Positions 1 through 8,663 of a stretch of 42,131 nt of DNA are shown here, piece by piece. The position numbers and the translations under genes are program-made. Position 1 is the first letter of the stretch; each line of letters opens with the position of its first letter. Origin of the DNA: an uncultured Eubacterium sp. (lineage in GTDB: Bacteria; Bacillota; Clostridia; Lachnospirales; Lachnospiraceae); assembly GCA_910584065.1 (NCBI GenBank), contig CAJTZN010000033.1, positions 1 to 42,131 on the forward strand, in the 5' to 3' direction. Below the pieces are notes generated by a model, which saw nothing but the letters and a program-made list of their open reading frames with translations, was not told the origin of the DNA and made no database searches.

Positions 1-134
1 CGCGCTGCCTGTCGTCTCCGCTCCTCCTCCGGCATCGGCACATGGAACTCATGAAAATCCTTGATCCGCTCAAGCGGCGGCGTCTCCGCATTGCCTTTTC
101 GTTTATATTCTAAAAATCCGGTTGGTTTACCCAT
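1..134 (-). CDS. gltD: Glutamate synthase small subunit, N-terminus (cut by window edge)
   Basis: Only the first 44 codons are inside the window. The protein starts MGKPTGFLEYKRK and continues with a PLERIKDFHEFHVPMPEEE stretch, which is the typical N-terminus of the NADPH-dependent GltD subunit, just ahead of its first iron-sulfur cysteines. GltD passes electrons from NADPH to GltB for glutamate synthesis from glutamine and 2-oxoglutarate. It follows gltB on the same strand after a 69-bp gap, the usual gltBD order. The ATG is preceded by AAAGGG 12 nt upstream, a slightly long spacing. Confidence 0.88.
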   Translation of the reverse strand, partial: MGKPTGFLEYKRKGNAETPPLERIKDFHEFHVPMPEEERRRQAA

Positions 135-203
135 TGATCATCAACCCTTTCTAATTTATATATTAAATGGTTTTCTCACGCCACAAAATGAGGTCGTCCT
201 TTC

Positions 204-3200
204 TTATTTCTTCGTTTCATAAAACGCCTCGATCTGCGCCTGCTCATTACTCAATCCCTTTTCTTCCCAAAGGGCGATCTTCTGCATCATGTTCTGGTAG
301 TCGTGCGGAATGATCTTCTTGAATTTCGGAAGATAATCCTTAAAGTTCTCTAAAATCTCTTTTCCCTTTTCGGATCCCGTCGCCTCCACATGCGCCGTGA
401 TCATTTCCTTTAACTGCATCACGTCATATTTATTGGAGACCGGTTCAGAGGACACGAGTTCTTTGTTCAGCTTCAGGTACAGGTCCCGCTCCTCGTCAAG
501 TACATAGGCGATCCCGCCGCTCATTCCCGCCGCGAAGTTTTTTCCAGTCTGCCCGAGGACGACGACGCAGCCGCCCGTCATATATTCACAGCCGTGGTCG
601 CCGACACCCTCGACAACCGCGTGCACGCCGGAATTCCTCACGCAGAAGCGCTCGCCGGCCACACCACTTATATAGGCCGTTCCGCTCGTCGCCCCGTACA
701 GCGCGACATTTCCGATGACAATGTTCTCATCGGCGCGGTATTTCGCGCGTTTGGGCGGATATACGATCAGTTTGCCGCCGGATAATCCCTTGCCAAAATA
801 GTCGTTGCTGTCGCCTTCTAACTCCAGTGTCAGTCCTTTGGGGATGAAAGCGCCGAAGCTTTGTCCGCCGCTGCCGCTGCACTGCACGGTAAACGTATCA
901 TCCTCCAAGTCATCCCCGAGCCGTTTCGTAATTTCGGAACCGAGGATCGTGCCGAGCGAGCGGTCGGTGTTCGTCACCTTGGCGGTGATCGTTTTCTTTT
1001 CCCCGGTCTCCAGACTATCCCCGAATTTTTTGAGGAACACCTTTTCATCGATCGTTTTCTTTAACTGAAAATCATAGCGGTCTTTCGCCTGAAATTTGCT
1101 TTTCTTTTCATTCACAAATGGGTTTTGAATGATCGGGGAAAGATCGAGTTTTCCAGCGCGCTCACTGTTGAGGTCCTCCCTCATCTTTAACAGATCCGTA
1201 CGCCCCACGAGTTCATCGAGCGTGCACACGCCGAATTTTGCCATCAGTTCCCGCACTTCCTGCGCGATAAACCGCATGAAGTTTTCCACATACTCCGGTT
1301 TTCCCTGAAACCGCTTGCGAAGCTCCGGGTTCTGCGTCGCCACGCCGACCGGACACGTATCCAGATTGCAGACACGCATCATCACGCATCCCATCGTCAC
1401 GAGCGGTGCCGTAGCGAATCCAAACTCCTCCGCTCCGAGAAGGGCCGCGATCATCACATCCCGCCCTGTCATCAGTTTTCCGTCCGTCTCGATCACAACT
1501 TTCGAGCGCAGGCCGTTCATGAGAAGCGTCTGATGCGTCTCGGCAAGTCCGAGTTCCCACGGGAGTCCGGCGTTGTGGATTGAACTGCCCGGCGCCGCAC
1601 CCGTACCGCCGTCATATCCGGAAATGAGGACGACCTCGGCTCCCGCCTTCGCCACGCCGGCGGCAACGGTGCCGACGCCCGCTTCCGACACGAGTTTCAC
1701 GGAAATACGCGCCTCTTTATTGGAATTTTTCAAGTCATATATTAATTGCGCCAGATCCTCGATCGAGTAAATGTCATGGTGCGGCGGCGGCGAGATCAGC
1801 GATACGCCAGGCGTCGAATGCCTCGTCTTCGCCACCCACGGATACACTTTCGTGCCGGGGAGATGTCCGCCCTCTCCCGGCTTCGCCCCCTGCGCCATTT
1901 TGATCTGGATCTCCTTCGCGCTCACGAGATACCTTGACGTGACGCCGAACCGCCCCGAAGCGACCTGTTTGATCGCGGAGCAGCGGTTTATGCCGTCTTT
2001 TCCGACCGTGAGCCGCTCTAAACTCTCGCCGCCCTCGCCGCTGTTTGACTTGCCGTGCAGACGGTTCATCGCGATCGCCAGCGTCTCGTGCGCCTCCTGG
2101 GAAATCGAGCCGTAGGACATCGCCCCGGTCTTGAACCTCTTCACGATCTCATCCACACTTTCCACTTTCGAAAGCGGGATACCCTTTTTCGGGAAGTTAA
2201 AGTCAAGCAGGCTCCTTAAGTTCACGTAAAGGTCTTCGCGGTTGATCTCACTGGAATACTGCTTGAACAGGTTATAGTCACCCGTCTTCGTAGACTGCTG
2301 GAGCAGATGGATCGTCTTCGGGTTGTACAAATGTTCCTCTTTCCCGCTCCTGCTCTTATGGTTTCCAATGCTGTCGAGCGTAATATCGGTGCCGAGTTCG
2401 AGCGGGTCAAACGCCTGGTCGTGAAGTTTTTCAACCTGCGCCTGGATGTCCTCAATCTCCAGACCGCCGATCCGCGAAACCGTACCGGTAAAATAACTGT
2501 CGATCAATGTCTTTGATAAACCGATGGCCTCGAATATTTTCGCTCCCTGATACGACTGTATCGTGGAAATCCCCATTTTGGACGCAATCTTCACAATACC
2601 GTGCAAGACGGCGGCATTGTAATCATTGACTGCCACATAATAATCTTTGTCGAGCATTCCGCTCTCGATCAGGCTGTTGATCGTGTCGAGCGCCAGATAC
2701 GGATTGACCGCCGTCGCGCCGAATCCGAGCAGCGTGGCAAAATGATGAACTTCGCGCGGCTCGGCGCTCTCGAGTATGACAGATAACGATGTACGCTTCT
2801 TTGTCGTGACAAGATGCTGCTGCATCGCCGATACGGCGAGGAGCGCCGGTATCGCCACATGGTTTTCGTCCACACCCCGGTCGGACAGGATGAGGATGTT
2901 CGCGCCGTCCTTGTATGCGCGGTCTGCCTCTAGATACAAACGGTTGATCGCCTTCTCGAGCGATGTGTTTTTATAATACGTAATCGGGATCACTGCTACT
3001 TTAAATCCCTTTACGTCCATGGATTTTATTTTTAACAGATCGGTATTCGTCAGTATCGGGTTATCAATTTTCAGGGAATGGCAGTTCTCCGCCTTCTCTT
3101 CCAGTAAGTTTCCCGATTCCCCGATGTATACGGTCGTCGAGGTGACAACTTCCTCGCGGATGGCATCAATCGGCGGATTTGTCACCTGCGCAAACCGTTG

Positions 3201-4757
3201 TTTAAAATAGTTATAAAGTGGCTGCGGCTGGCCGCTCAGCACTGCCAGCGGCGTATCGTGCCCCATCGCCGCGATCGGCTCCGCCCCGTTTTTCGCCATC
3301 GGGAGAATGGAAGCCTTTACTTCCTCATACGTATAGCCAAACGCCTTCTGGAGACGAAGACTTTCCTCATAATCATACGGATTGATGCGCTTATTCGGTA
3401 TCGCAAGGTCTTTGAGGTTGACAAGATTCGTATCGAGCCACTCGCCGTACGGCTGCCTTGACGCGTACATTTCCTTTAATTCGTCGTCGTCGATCAGTTC
3501 TCCTTTTACCGTATCCACGAGAAGCATTTTCCCCGGACGGAGCCGGTCTTTTTTCACGACATGCTCCTCGGCGATCGGCATTACGCCGACTTCCGAAGAC
3601 AGGATGAGCTGGTCGTCATCGGTAATATAATAACGGGACGGGCGGAGGCCGTTGCGGTCGAGAACAGCACCCATCAGATCCCCGTCCGAAAACAAAATGG
3701 AGGCCGGGCCGTCCCACGGCTCCATCATCGTCGCGTAGTACTGGTAAAAATCTTTTTTCCGGTCACTGATATACCGGTTGTTCGCCCACGGCTCCGGAAT
3801 CGTCACCATGACGGCGAGCGGAAGTTCCATCCCGCTCATCACGAGAAATTCCAGCGTATTATCGAGCATGGCCGAATCCGATCCCTCGGTGTTTACGACG
3901 GGAAGCACCTTGTGCAGTTCCCCGCTCAGGCAACCGGATTCCATCGTCTCCTCGCGCGCCAGCATTTTATCGGCATTACCACGGATCGTATTGATCTCGC
4001 CGTTGTGGACGATCAGACGGTTCGGATGGGCGCGCTGCCAGCTCGGCTGCGTATTCGTGCTGAACCGCGAATGAACGACTGCGATTGCCGACTCATAATC
4101 CACATCCTGAAGATCGTCAAAAAACAGCCGCAGCTGTGACACGAGAAACATTCCCTTATAGACGATCGTGCGGCTCGAAAGGGAAACGACATACGTATTT
4201 TCATTTGACTGTTCAAATACACGGCGGGCGATGTAGAGCCTGCGGTCGAAGTCAAGTCCTTTTTCGACGTCTGCCGGTTTGCCGATAAAACACTGCATGA
4301 TGCACGGCATGCAGGCAACGGCCGCCTTGCCCAGTATTTCCGGCGCCATTGGCACCGTACGCCATCCGAGGAACGGCAGTCCCTCTTTGTCGGCGATCGT
4401 TTCAAACATTTTCTTTGCCTGATTGCGCTGTAATTCATCCTGCGGAAAAAAGAACATGCCGACCCCGTACTCTCTCTCCCCGCCGAGATCGATCCCCATC
4501 TGTCCCGCCGCTTTTTGGAAAAACTTATGGGAAATCTGCAGCAGGATCCCGACGCCGTCCCCTGTTTTTCCCTCGCCGTCTTTTCCGGCGCGGTGCTCCA
4601 GATGTGCCACGATCTCCAGCGCGTTTTTTACGGTATCGTGCGTTTTCTTCCCCTTAATATTGACAATGGCCCCGATCCCGCAGTTATCGTGTTCAAAAGC
4701 CGGGTCATACAGCCCAACTGATTCCCGTTTCACTTCTTCCTTATACATTCCACTCAT
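204..4757 (-). CDS. gltB: Glutamate synthase large subunit
   Basis: The protein is 1517 residues, full length for the family. It begins with a class II glutamine amidotransferase domain; Cys26 in DNCGIG would become the N-terminal nucleophile after removal of a 25-residue propeptide. Then come the central and FMN-binding synthase domains, the 3Fe-4S cysteines in CVMMRVCNLDTC (C-x5-C-x4-C), and the C-terminal GXGXG beta-helix domain (GSGGQSFGAFIPKG). Start chosen: ATG at 4757 (MSGMYKEEV), with GGAG 6 nt upstream; an ATG 60 nt further upstream is open but has no better site. It makes glutamate from glutamine and 2-oxoglutarate with GltD, encoded just downstream. Confidence 0.97.
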   Translation of the reverse strand: MSGMYKEEVKRESVGLYDPAFEHDNCGIGAIVNIKGKKTHDTVKNALEIVAHLEHRAGKDGEGKTGDGVGILLQISHKFFQKAAGQMGIDLGGEREYGVGMFFFPQDELQRNQAKKMFETIADKEGLPFLGWRTVPMAPEILGKAAVACMPCIMQCFIGKPADVEKGLDFDRRLYIARRVFEQSNENTYVVSLSSRTIVYKGMFLVSQLRLFFDDLQDVDYESAIAVVHSRFSTNTQPSWQRAHPNRLIVHNGEINTIRGNADKMLAREETMESGCLSGELHKVLPVVNTEGSDSAMLDNTLEFLVMSGMELPLAVMVTIPEPWANNRYISDRKKDFYQYYATMMEPWDGPASILFSDGDLMGAVLDRNGLRPSRYYITDDDQLILSSEVGVMPIAEEHVVKKDRLRPGKMLLVDTVKGELIDDDELKEMYASRQPYGEWLDTNLVNLKDLAIPNKRINPYDYEESLRLQKAFGYTYEEVKASILPMAKNGAEPIAAMGHDTPLAVLSGQPQPLYNYFKQRFAQVTNPPIDAIREEVVTSTTVYIGESGNLLEEKAENCHSLKIDNPILTNTDLLKIKSMDVKGFKVAVIPITYYKNTSLEKAINRLYLEADRAYKDGANILILSDRGVDENHVAIPALLAVSAMQQHLVTTKKRTSLSVILESAEPREVHHFATLLGFGATAVNPYLALDTINSLIESGMLDKDYYVAVNDYNAAVLHGIVKIASKMGISTIQSYQGAKIFEAIGLSKTLIDSYFTGTVSRIGGLEIEDIQAQVEKLHDQAFDPLELGTDITLDSIGNHKSRSGKEEHLYNPKTIHLLQQSTKTGDYNLFKQYSSEINREDLYVNLRSLLDFNFPKKGIPLSKVESVDEIVKRFKTGAMSYGSISQEAHETLAIAMNRLHGKSNSGEGGESLERLTVGKDGINRCSAIKQVASGRFGVTSRYLVSAKEIQIKMAQGAKPGEGGHLPGTKVYPWVAKTRHSTPGVSLISPPPHHDIYSIEDLAQLIYDLKNSNKEARISVKLVSEAGVGTVAAGVAKAGAEVVLISGYDGGTGAAPGSSIHNAGLPWELGLAETHQTLLMNGLRSKVVIETDGKLMTGRDVMIAALLGAEEFGFATAPLVTMGCVMMRVCNLDTCPVGVATQNPELRKRFQGKPEYVENFMRFIAQEVRELMAKFGVCTLDELVGRTDLLKMREDLNSERAGKLDLSPIIQNPFVNEKKSKFQAKDRYDFQLKKTIDEKVFLKKFGDSLETGEKKTITAKVTNTDRSLGTILGSEITKRLGDDLEDDTFTVQCSGSGGQSFGAFIPKGLTLELEGDSNDYFGKGLSGGKLIVYPPKRAKYRADENIVIGNVALYGATSGTAYISGVAGERFCVRNSGVHAVVEGVGDHGCEYMTGGCVVVLGQTGKNFAAGMSGGIAYVLDEERDLYLKLNKELVSSEPVSNKYDVMQLKEMITAHVEATGSEKGKEILENFKDYLPKFKKIIPHDYQNMMQKIALWEEKGLSNEQAQIEAFYETKK

Positions 4758-4890
4758 ATGACTCTCCATTCCTGCGCCGTTTTCCTGCATGGAAGCGCAA
4801 CGTTTTTTGCAGCGCACGCATCATCGTTTCCTGATGTTTGCACGAAAGAATTTTCTTTGTTCTTTGGTAAAATCATCAAAAAGATGCCAG

Positions 4891-4919
4891 GGAGAAACAC
4901 TTCTAGCGCGTATTTCTCC
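4891..4919 (-). promoter_or_regulatory. Stem-loop in the gltB leader
   Basis: On the minus strand GGAGAAATAC pairs with GTGTTTCTCC across a 9-nt loop, a 10-bp stem with one G-U pair. It lies in the roughly 180-nt untranslated leader between the gltB promoter and start codon. No T-run follows, so it is not a simple terminator. A role as an attenuator or stability element is inferred only; I could not match it to a known riboswitch. Confidence 0.5.
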
Positions 4920-4942
4920 TCTGACACCTTTGTCTGACAAGT

Positions 4943-4971
4943 ATTATATAACACTTCATGCAAAGAATCAA
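4943..4971 (-). promoter_or_regulatory. Predicted promoter of gltBD
   Basis: On the minus strand there is TTGATT (4966-4971), a 17-bp spacer, and a perfect TATAAT (4943-4948). This is a strong sigma-A type promoter placed about 190 bp upstream of the gltB start. Confidence 0.75.
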
Positions 4972-5038
4972 GCATTTTTTTATCGAATTATGATCTTTGA
5001 TCCTGATACCTGAAATAAAGCAACGCACCCCTGCCGTT

Positions 5039-6152
5039 CTACACTGTTTGCATGCCGGCGAGTTGTTCAACTTCTGCTACGCTAAGTCCCGTATCTTCTG
5101 CAATCTCTTCAATTGTCTGCTTGCCTCTTTTCAGCATCCGAAGCGCCGTTTCCCTCTGGTTTTGGCTAATACCTTGATCCATTCCCTGTTTGATTCCCTG
5201 TCTGATTCCCTGGTTTAAGATCTTCCTCGCACTCGTTTCGATCAATGGTCCTCTCATCATATCACCTACACCTTTCTGCACGTTCTCATATTTCCGCGCG
5301 ATCTCCCTGATCACATCGCCCGAGAGTTCTATGATCGTCCGCTTGTCAAACGACCCGATCACTCCCTGTCGCTCCAGCCCGTCAAGCCGTTCTAAGATGT
5401 TCCGGTATTCCGCTTTCAGTTCCGCCAGTGTATTGTACCGTTCATTTTCAGCCAAATGGCGTAGAATGAATTTTCATCTGCAAGGCGGCTGAATGAGGCG
5501 ATGCGGTGGCATCGTCGAATGAAGCCAACGCGGCAGATGGAAATTCAGGCAAGTCATTTGGCGAAATATGAACGGTACAATACACTAGCCTCTCCCCGTT
5601 ATCATTATACTCCGAAAGATTTTTCTCATGTGAAAAAATATAAAATGGGATCAGCATTAGAAGGCCTTTTTCAAAAATAACATCCAGTGAATACGTCCGG
5701 CTCTTCATGACCGGTATATCATACCGGAGCGTCCCTCCCGGCGTGATGATCACATACTTCATCTTATTGGGTGTCTTTTTATATGTCCGAAGGTACAGGA
5801 CCGCCGTATTGGGAAATGTCACGGTCAACGTCTCTTCTGTGACCTCGCCCTCGTCGAGCGCGATCTGCGCGTCATATTCAAAAAGTCTAATCATGATCTT
5901 CCCGTCCGGCAGGCTACTCTCACACTCAATATGATATTTCTTTGGTTTCTTTCCGAATACCGTAAAATTTGTATCCGTGATTCGTTTCTTATCCGCCCCG
6001 TCCTGCTGGTCTAAAAAATGCTCGTTAGGGAAAAAACGAATCTCTTCCTCTCCTGTGTATGTTTCCCCGAATATCTCGTTGATCACGGGGATCACCAGCT
6101 TCCGGCAGTCACTTAGTATTGTCCGGAATGCCCCATCGTATATATCTGCCAT
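5039..6152 (-). pseudogene. Rpn family / PD-(D/E)XK nuclease transposase-like gene, split by an inserted element
   Basis: The N-terminal part (from ATG 6152, MADIYDGAFRTILSD, GGGAGGGG ribosome site) carries the nuclease-like core, with FFPNEHFLD and a KYHIECES segment typical of Rpn/YhgA-like proteins. The C-terminal part (MRGPLIETSARK, GIRQGIKQGMDQG, TIEEIAEDTGLS) lies after a 160-bp insertion at 5427-5586. Removing exactly that segment restores the frame through NDNGERL-AELKAEYRN. As it stands, the N-terminal reading runs into the insert and stops at 5448; the C-terminal part is open only from a TTG at 5455. These proteins are recombination-promoting nucleases usually present in many copies. 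I call the gene inactivated. Confidence 0.82.
5427..5586. mobile_element. 160-bp MITE-like inverted-repeat element
   Basis: The ends are inverted: AGTGTATTGTACCGTTCAT at 5427 and its complement ending at 5586. The similarity continues inward for about 55 bp on each side (CCAAATG and CATCTGC blocks), so the element could fold into one long imperfect hairpin. The remaining centre has short inverted parts and no gene. It sits inside the Rpn-like gene, and removing it precisely restores the reading frame. A single end of the same family occurs at 35940-35963. The size, lack of coding and terminal repeats fit a MITE moved by a transposase encoded elsewhere. Confidence 0.8.
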
Positions 6153-6237
6153 ATTATACTCCCCTCCCATTCATGCCTTTATCATATCATTTTTTTAATC
6201 CGAGTTCAATACTAGTAATGCCAAGAAAATAAAGATT

Positions 6238-6276
6238 ATGCAAAAGAGCAGTCAGCAGGGGACGGCTCTTTTGCAT
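6238..6276 (-). terminator. Stem-loop after leuD, likely terminator
   Basis: ATGCAAAAGAGC (6238-6249) pairs perfectly with GCTCTTTTGCAT (6265-6276), a 12-bp stem. On the minus strand it lies about 60 bp after the leuD stop and is followed by a T-rich stretch (AATCTTTATTTTC). It may also serve the other strand, though the T-run there is weaker. Confidence 0.65.
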
Positions 6277-6333
6277 ATTGAATTACTGATATATTCATAG
6301 ATATGCCGATTTTGCTACATCCTTGTCATATGT

Positions 6334-6834
6334 TCAAGCCCTTCGGCCCGCTTCGTTATTGATATAATTCATCAATCCCTCCGCCTTGATGATTTTCTGC
6401 ATAAATTCCGGAAATGCCTGTCCCTGGTAGGTCTGGTTCTTTGTTTTGTTGACGATCACGCCGCTGTCAAAGTCAATTTCCACCTCATCTCCGGCGCTGA
6501 TGTTCTGGGACGCTTCCCGGCACTCAATAATGGGCAGTCCGATATTGATCGCATTCCGGTAAAAAATGCGGGCAAATGTCTCCGCGATGACGCAGCTTAC
6601 ACCGGCCGCTTTAATCGCCAAGGGCGCGTGTTCCCTCGAAGAACCGCAGCCAAAATTTTTCTCTGCCACGATGATATCTCCCTTACTGACATTCTTTACA
6701 AAATCAGCATCAATATCTTCCATACAATGCGACGCCAGTTCCGCCGGATCTGATGAGTTCAGATAACGGGCCGGAATGATGACATCGGTATCTACGTTGT
6801 CGCCATATTTAAAAACTGTTCCTAATGCTTTCAT
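6334..6834 (-). CDS. leuD: 3-isopropylmalate dehydratase small subunit
   Basis: 166 residues, normal for the short LeuD class. It contains YGDNVDTDVIIPARYLN and the swivel-domain signature FGCGSSREHAPLAIKAAG. With LeuC it isomerises 2-isopropylmalate to 3-isopropylmalate in leucine synthesis. Start chosen: ATG 6834 (MKALGTVFKYG), preceded by GGAGGTAAAG; an in-frame ATG four codons upstream overlaps that ribosome site. It follows leuC on the same strand after an 83-bp gap holding a perfect hairpin. Confidence 0.96.
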   Translation of the reverse strand: MKALGTVFKYGDNVDTDVIIPARYLNSSDPAELASHCMEDIDADFVKNVSKGDIIVAEKNFGCGSSREHAPLAIKAAGVSCVIAETFARIFYRNAINIGLPIIECREASQNISAGDEVEIDFDSGVIVNKTKNQTYQGQAFPEFMQKIIKAEGLMNYINNEAGRRA

Positions 6835-6861
6835 CTTTACCTCCATATATTATGCATCACA

Positions 6862-6889
6862 CAAGTTTGGGCATGCGCGCACAAACTTG
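6862..6889. repeat. Inverted repeat in the leuC-leuD gap
   Basis: CAAGTTTG (6862-6869) and CAAACTTG (6882-6889) form a perfect 8-bp stem with a GC-rich 12-nt loop. No T-run follows in the leuC-to-leuD direction, so it is more likely a processing, stability or partial read-through element than a full terminator. Its role is not known. Confidence 0.55.
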
Positions 6890-6917
6890 CAGAATAAAAA
6901 ATTTATTTTTTCTCTGA

Positions 6918-8183
6918 TCACTCCATCAGTTCCGCTGGTTCCGAAATCTTCCCTGTCACAGCACTTGCCGCCGCCACGGCCGGACTTGCCAGATACACTT
7001 CCGAATCGACATGCCCCATCCGTCCCACAAAGTTTCGGTTTGTCGTGGAAACCGCGCGCTCACCTGCCGCCAGGATTCCCATATGTCCGCCGAGACACGG
7101 GCCGCACGTCGGTGTGCTGACGACAGCACCCGCTTTGATAAATGTCTGAATCAGCCCTTCCTCGATCGCCTGCAGGTAAATCGCCTGCGTGGCCGGGAAA
7201 ATGATGCAGCGGATTCCTTTTTTTACCTTTCTTCCTTCCAGCACCTGTGCTGCCGCGCGGAGATCTCCGATCCTTCCGTTCGTGCAGGAACCGATGACAA
7301 CCTGATCGATCGCCACGTCACCCGCTTCTTTTACGGTCTTTGTATTTTCCGGCAGATGCGGAAATGCGACGGTCGGTTCCAGTTTATCCAGGTCGATCAC
7401 GATCTCCTCGTCATACGGCGCATCCTCATCCGGTTCGTAGATGTGGTATGGCTTTGACGAATGCTCTTTCATATATGCGATCGTTTTCTCATCGACCGGG
7501 AAAATACCATTTTTCGCACCGGCCTCAATCGCCATATTGGCAATCGTAAAGCGGTCATCCATCGTAAGGCTTTTCACTCCCTCGCCCGTAAACTCCAGCG
7601 AGCGGTAAAGCGCGCCGTCCACTCCGATCCTGCCGATCAGGTGAAGGATCACATCCTTTCCGCTGACCCATTGGCGAAGGCTGCCGGTCAACACGACTTT
7701 GATTGCCGACGGCACTTTAAACCAGGCTTTTCCGGTGATCATACCTGCGCCCATATCGGTGCTTCCTACGCCAGTAGAAAATGCCCCCAGCGCCCCATAT
7801 GTACACGTATGGGAATCCGCGCCAATACACGTTTCGCCTGCCACGATCAATCCTTTTTCCGGAAGGAGGGCGTGTTCGATCCCCATCTCCCCCACTTCAA
7901 AATAATTCGTGATCCCCTGCTCATTGGCGTACTCTCTCACGCATTTACAGTGTTCTGCCGATTTAATGTCCTTATTCGGCGTAAAATGATCGGGGACAAG
8001 CGCAATTTTATCCTTATCAAATACTGTCTTTTTATTCAGCTTCGCGACCTCGTGGATCGCAACCGGCCCGGTAATATCGTTTGCCAGCACCATATCCAGG
8101 TCCGCTTCGATCAGCTGTCCGGCCGTTACCTGGTCAAGCCCGGCATGGGCCGCCAGTATTTTCTGTGTCATAGTCATTCCCAT
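6918..8183 (-). CDS. leuC: 3-isopropylmalate dehydratase large subunit
   Basis: 421 residues, the length of the short LeuC/HacA class. The 4Fe-4S ligands are visible in IGSCTNGRIGDL and TPTCGPCLGGHMG, and GADSHTCTYGALG is the aconitase-family signature. It works with LeuD in leucine biosynthesis. Start chosen: ATG 8183 (MGMTMTQKILA) because AAAGGAG lies 8-9 nt upstream; an ATG 18 nt further upstream overlaps that site. No leader peptide or T-box is visible; the promoter lies about 45 bp upstream. Confidence 0.96.
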   Translation of the reverse strand: MGMTMTQKILAAHAGLDQVTAGQLIEADLDMVLANDITGPVAIHEVAKLNKKTVFDKDKIALVPDHFTPNKDIKSAEHCKCVREYANEQGITNYFEVGEMGIEHALLPEKGLIVAGETCIGADSHTCTYGALGAFSTGVGSTDMGAGMITGKAWFKVPSAIKVVLTGSLRQWVSGKDVILHLIGRIGVDGALYRSLEFTGEGVKSLTMDDRFTIANMAIEAGAKNGIFPVDEKTIAYMKEHSSKPYHIYEPDEDAPYDEEIVIDLDKLEPTVAFPHLPENTKTVKEAGDVAIDQVVIGSCTNGRIGDLRAAAQVLEGRKVKKGIRCIIFPATQAIYLQAIEEGLIQTFIKAGAVVSTPTCGPCLGGHMGILAAGERAVSTTNRNFVGRMGHVDSEVYLASPAVAAASAVTGKISEPAELME

Positions 8184-8227
8184 CGTTGTTTCTCCTTTCA
8201 TTGTTCGGTTTGAACCTATGTTTTAAC

Positions 8228-8256
8228 ATTATAGCAGAGAATGGGGAAAATGTAAA
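8228..8256 (-). promoter_or_regulatory. Predicted promoter of leuCD
   Basis: On the minus strand there is TTTACA (8251-8256), a 17-bp spacer and TATAAT (8228-8233). The -10 lies 45 bp upstream of the leuC ATG, leaving a short leader. Confidence 0.78.
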
Positions 8257-8332
8257 ATAGTGATTTTATTCAACCAATTCCTCTTTGTAACCCAATCGAT
8301 TTAAAACAAATCACTATGTGTACCTGTTCTTG

Positions 8333-8572
8333 TCAGATATAATTTCCAAAGGAAGGATCCTGTTTCATTTTTCTTACCTCCTCTATTGCCTCTCTTGTTT
8401 CTTCGTTTGGTATCTCCATTGAAATTTCGAATGGAATCCTTTGTTCTCTCACCGCCTGTTTTGCCGAGATCGTAAAAAAAGTTGTCATGTCCATACCGAG
8501 ATTGGACACAAGCTCCTGTAATTGTGATTTTAGTTCCTCGTCTATTCTCATTGATATATTTGTTGTTGCCAT
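8333..8572 (-). CDS. RelB/DinJ family antitoxin, apparently without its toxin
   Basis: 79 residues starting MATTNISMRIDEELKSQ, the ribbon-helix-helix DNA-binding N-terminus of RelB/DinJ antitoxins. The C-terminal part (EEVRKMKQDPSFGNYI) resembles the toxin-binding tail. A GGGAG ribosome site and a near-consensus promoter precede it. The toxin normally follows directly, but the 76 bp downstream before the leuC promoter encode nothing recognisable. It may be an orphan antitoxin or regulator, or the toxin may have been lost. Confidence 0.85.
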   Translation of the reverse strand: MATTNISMRIDEELKSQLQELVSNLGMDMTTFFTISAKQAVREQRIPFEISMEIPNEETREAIEEVRKMKQDPSFGNYI

Positions 8573-8596
8573 AACATCATCTCCCTTCTCTATTCT

Positions 8597-8625
8597 ATTA
8601 TATTACATATAATACACATTGTCAA
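8597..8625 (-). promoter_or_regulatory. Predicted promoter of the RelB-like gene
   Basis: On the minus strand there is a perfect TTGACA (8620-8625), a 17-bp spacer and a perfect TATAAT (8597-8602). ACAATGT occurs twice, 12 bp apart, over the -35 region. Antitoxins of this family usually repress their own promoter, so these repeats may be the operator; that is inference. Confidence 0.8.
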
Positions 8626-8663
8626 TACATTGTATATTCATGAGTCCTTTCACTTTCAATCAT

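Noticed and set aside
6862..8256. T-box or leucine leader before leuC
   Set aside because: Only about 45 bp separate the -10 from the start codon, too short for a T-box, and there is no leucine-rich leader peptide.
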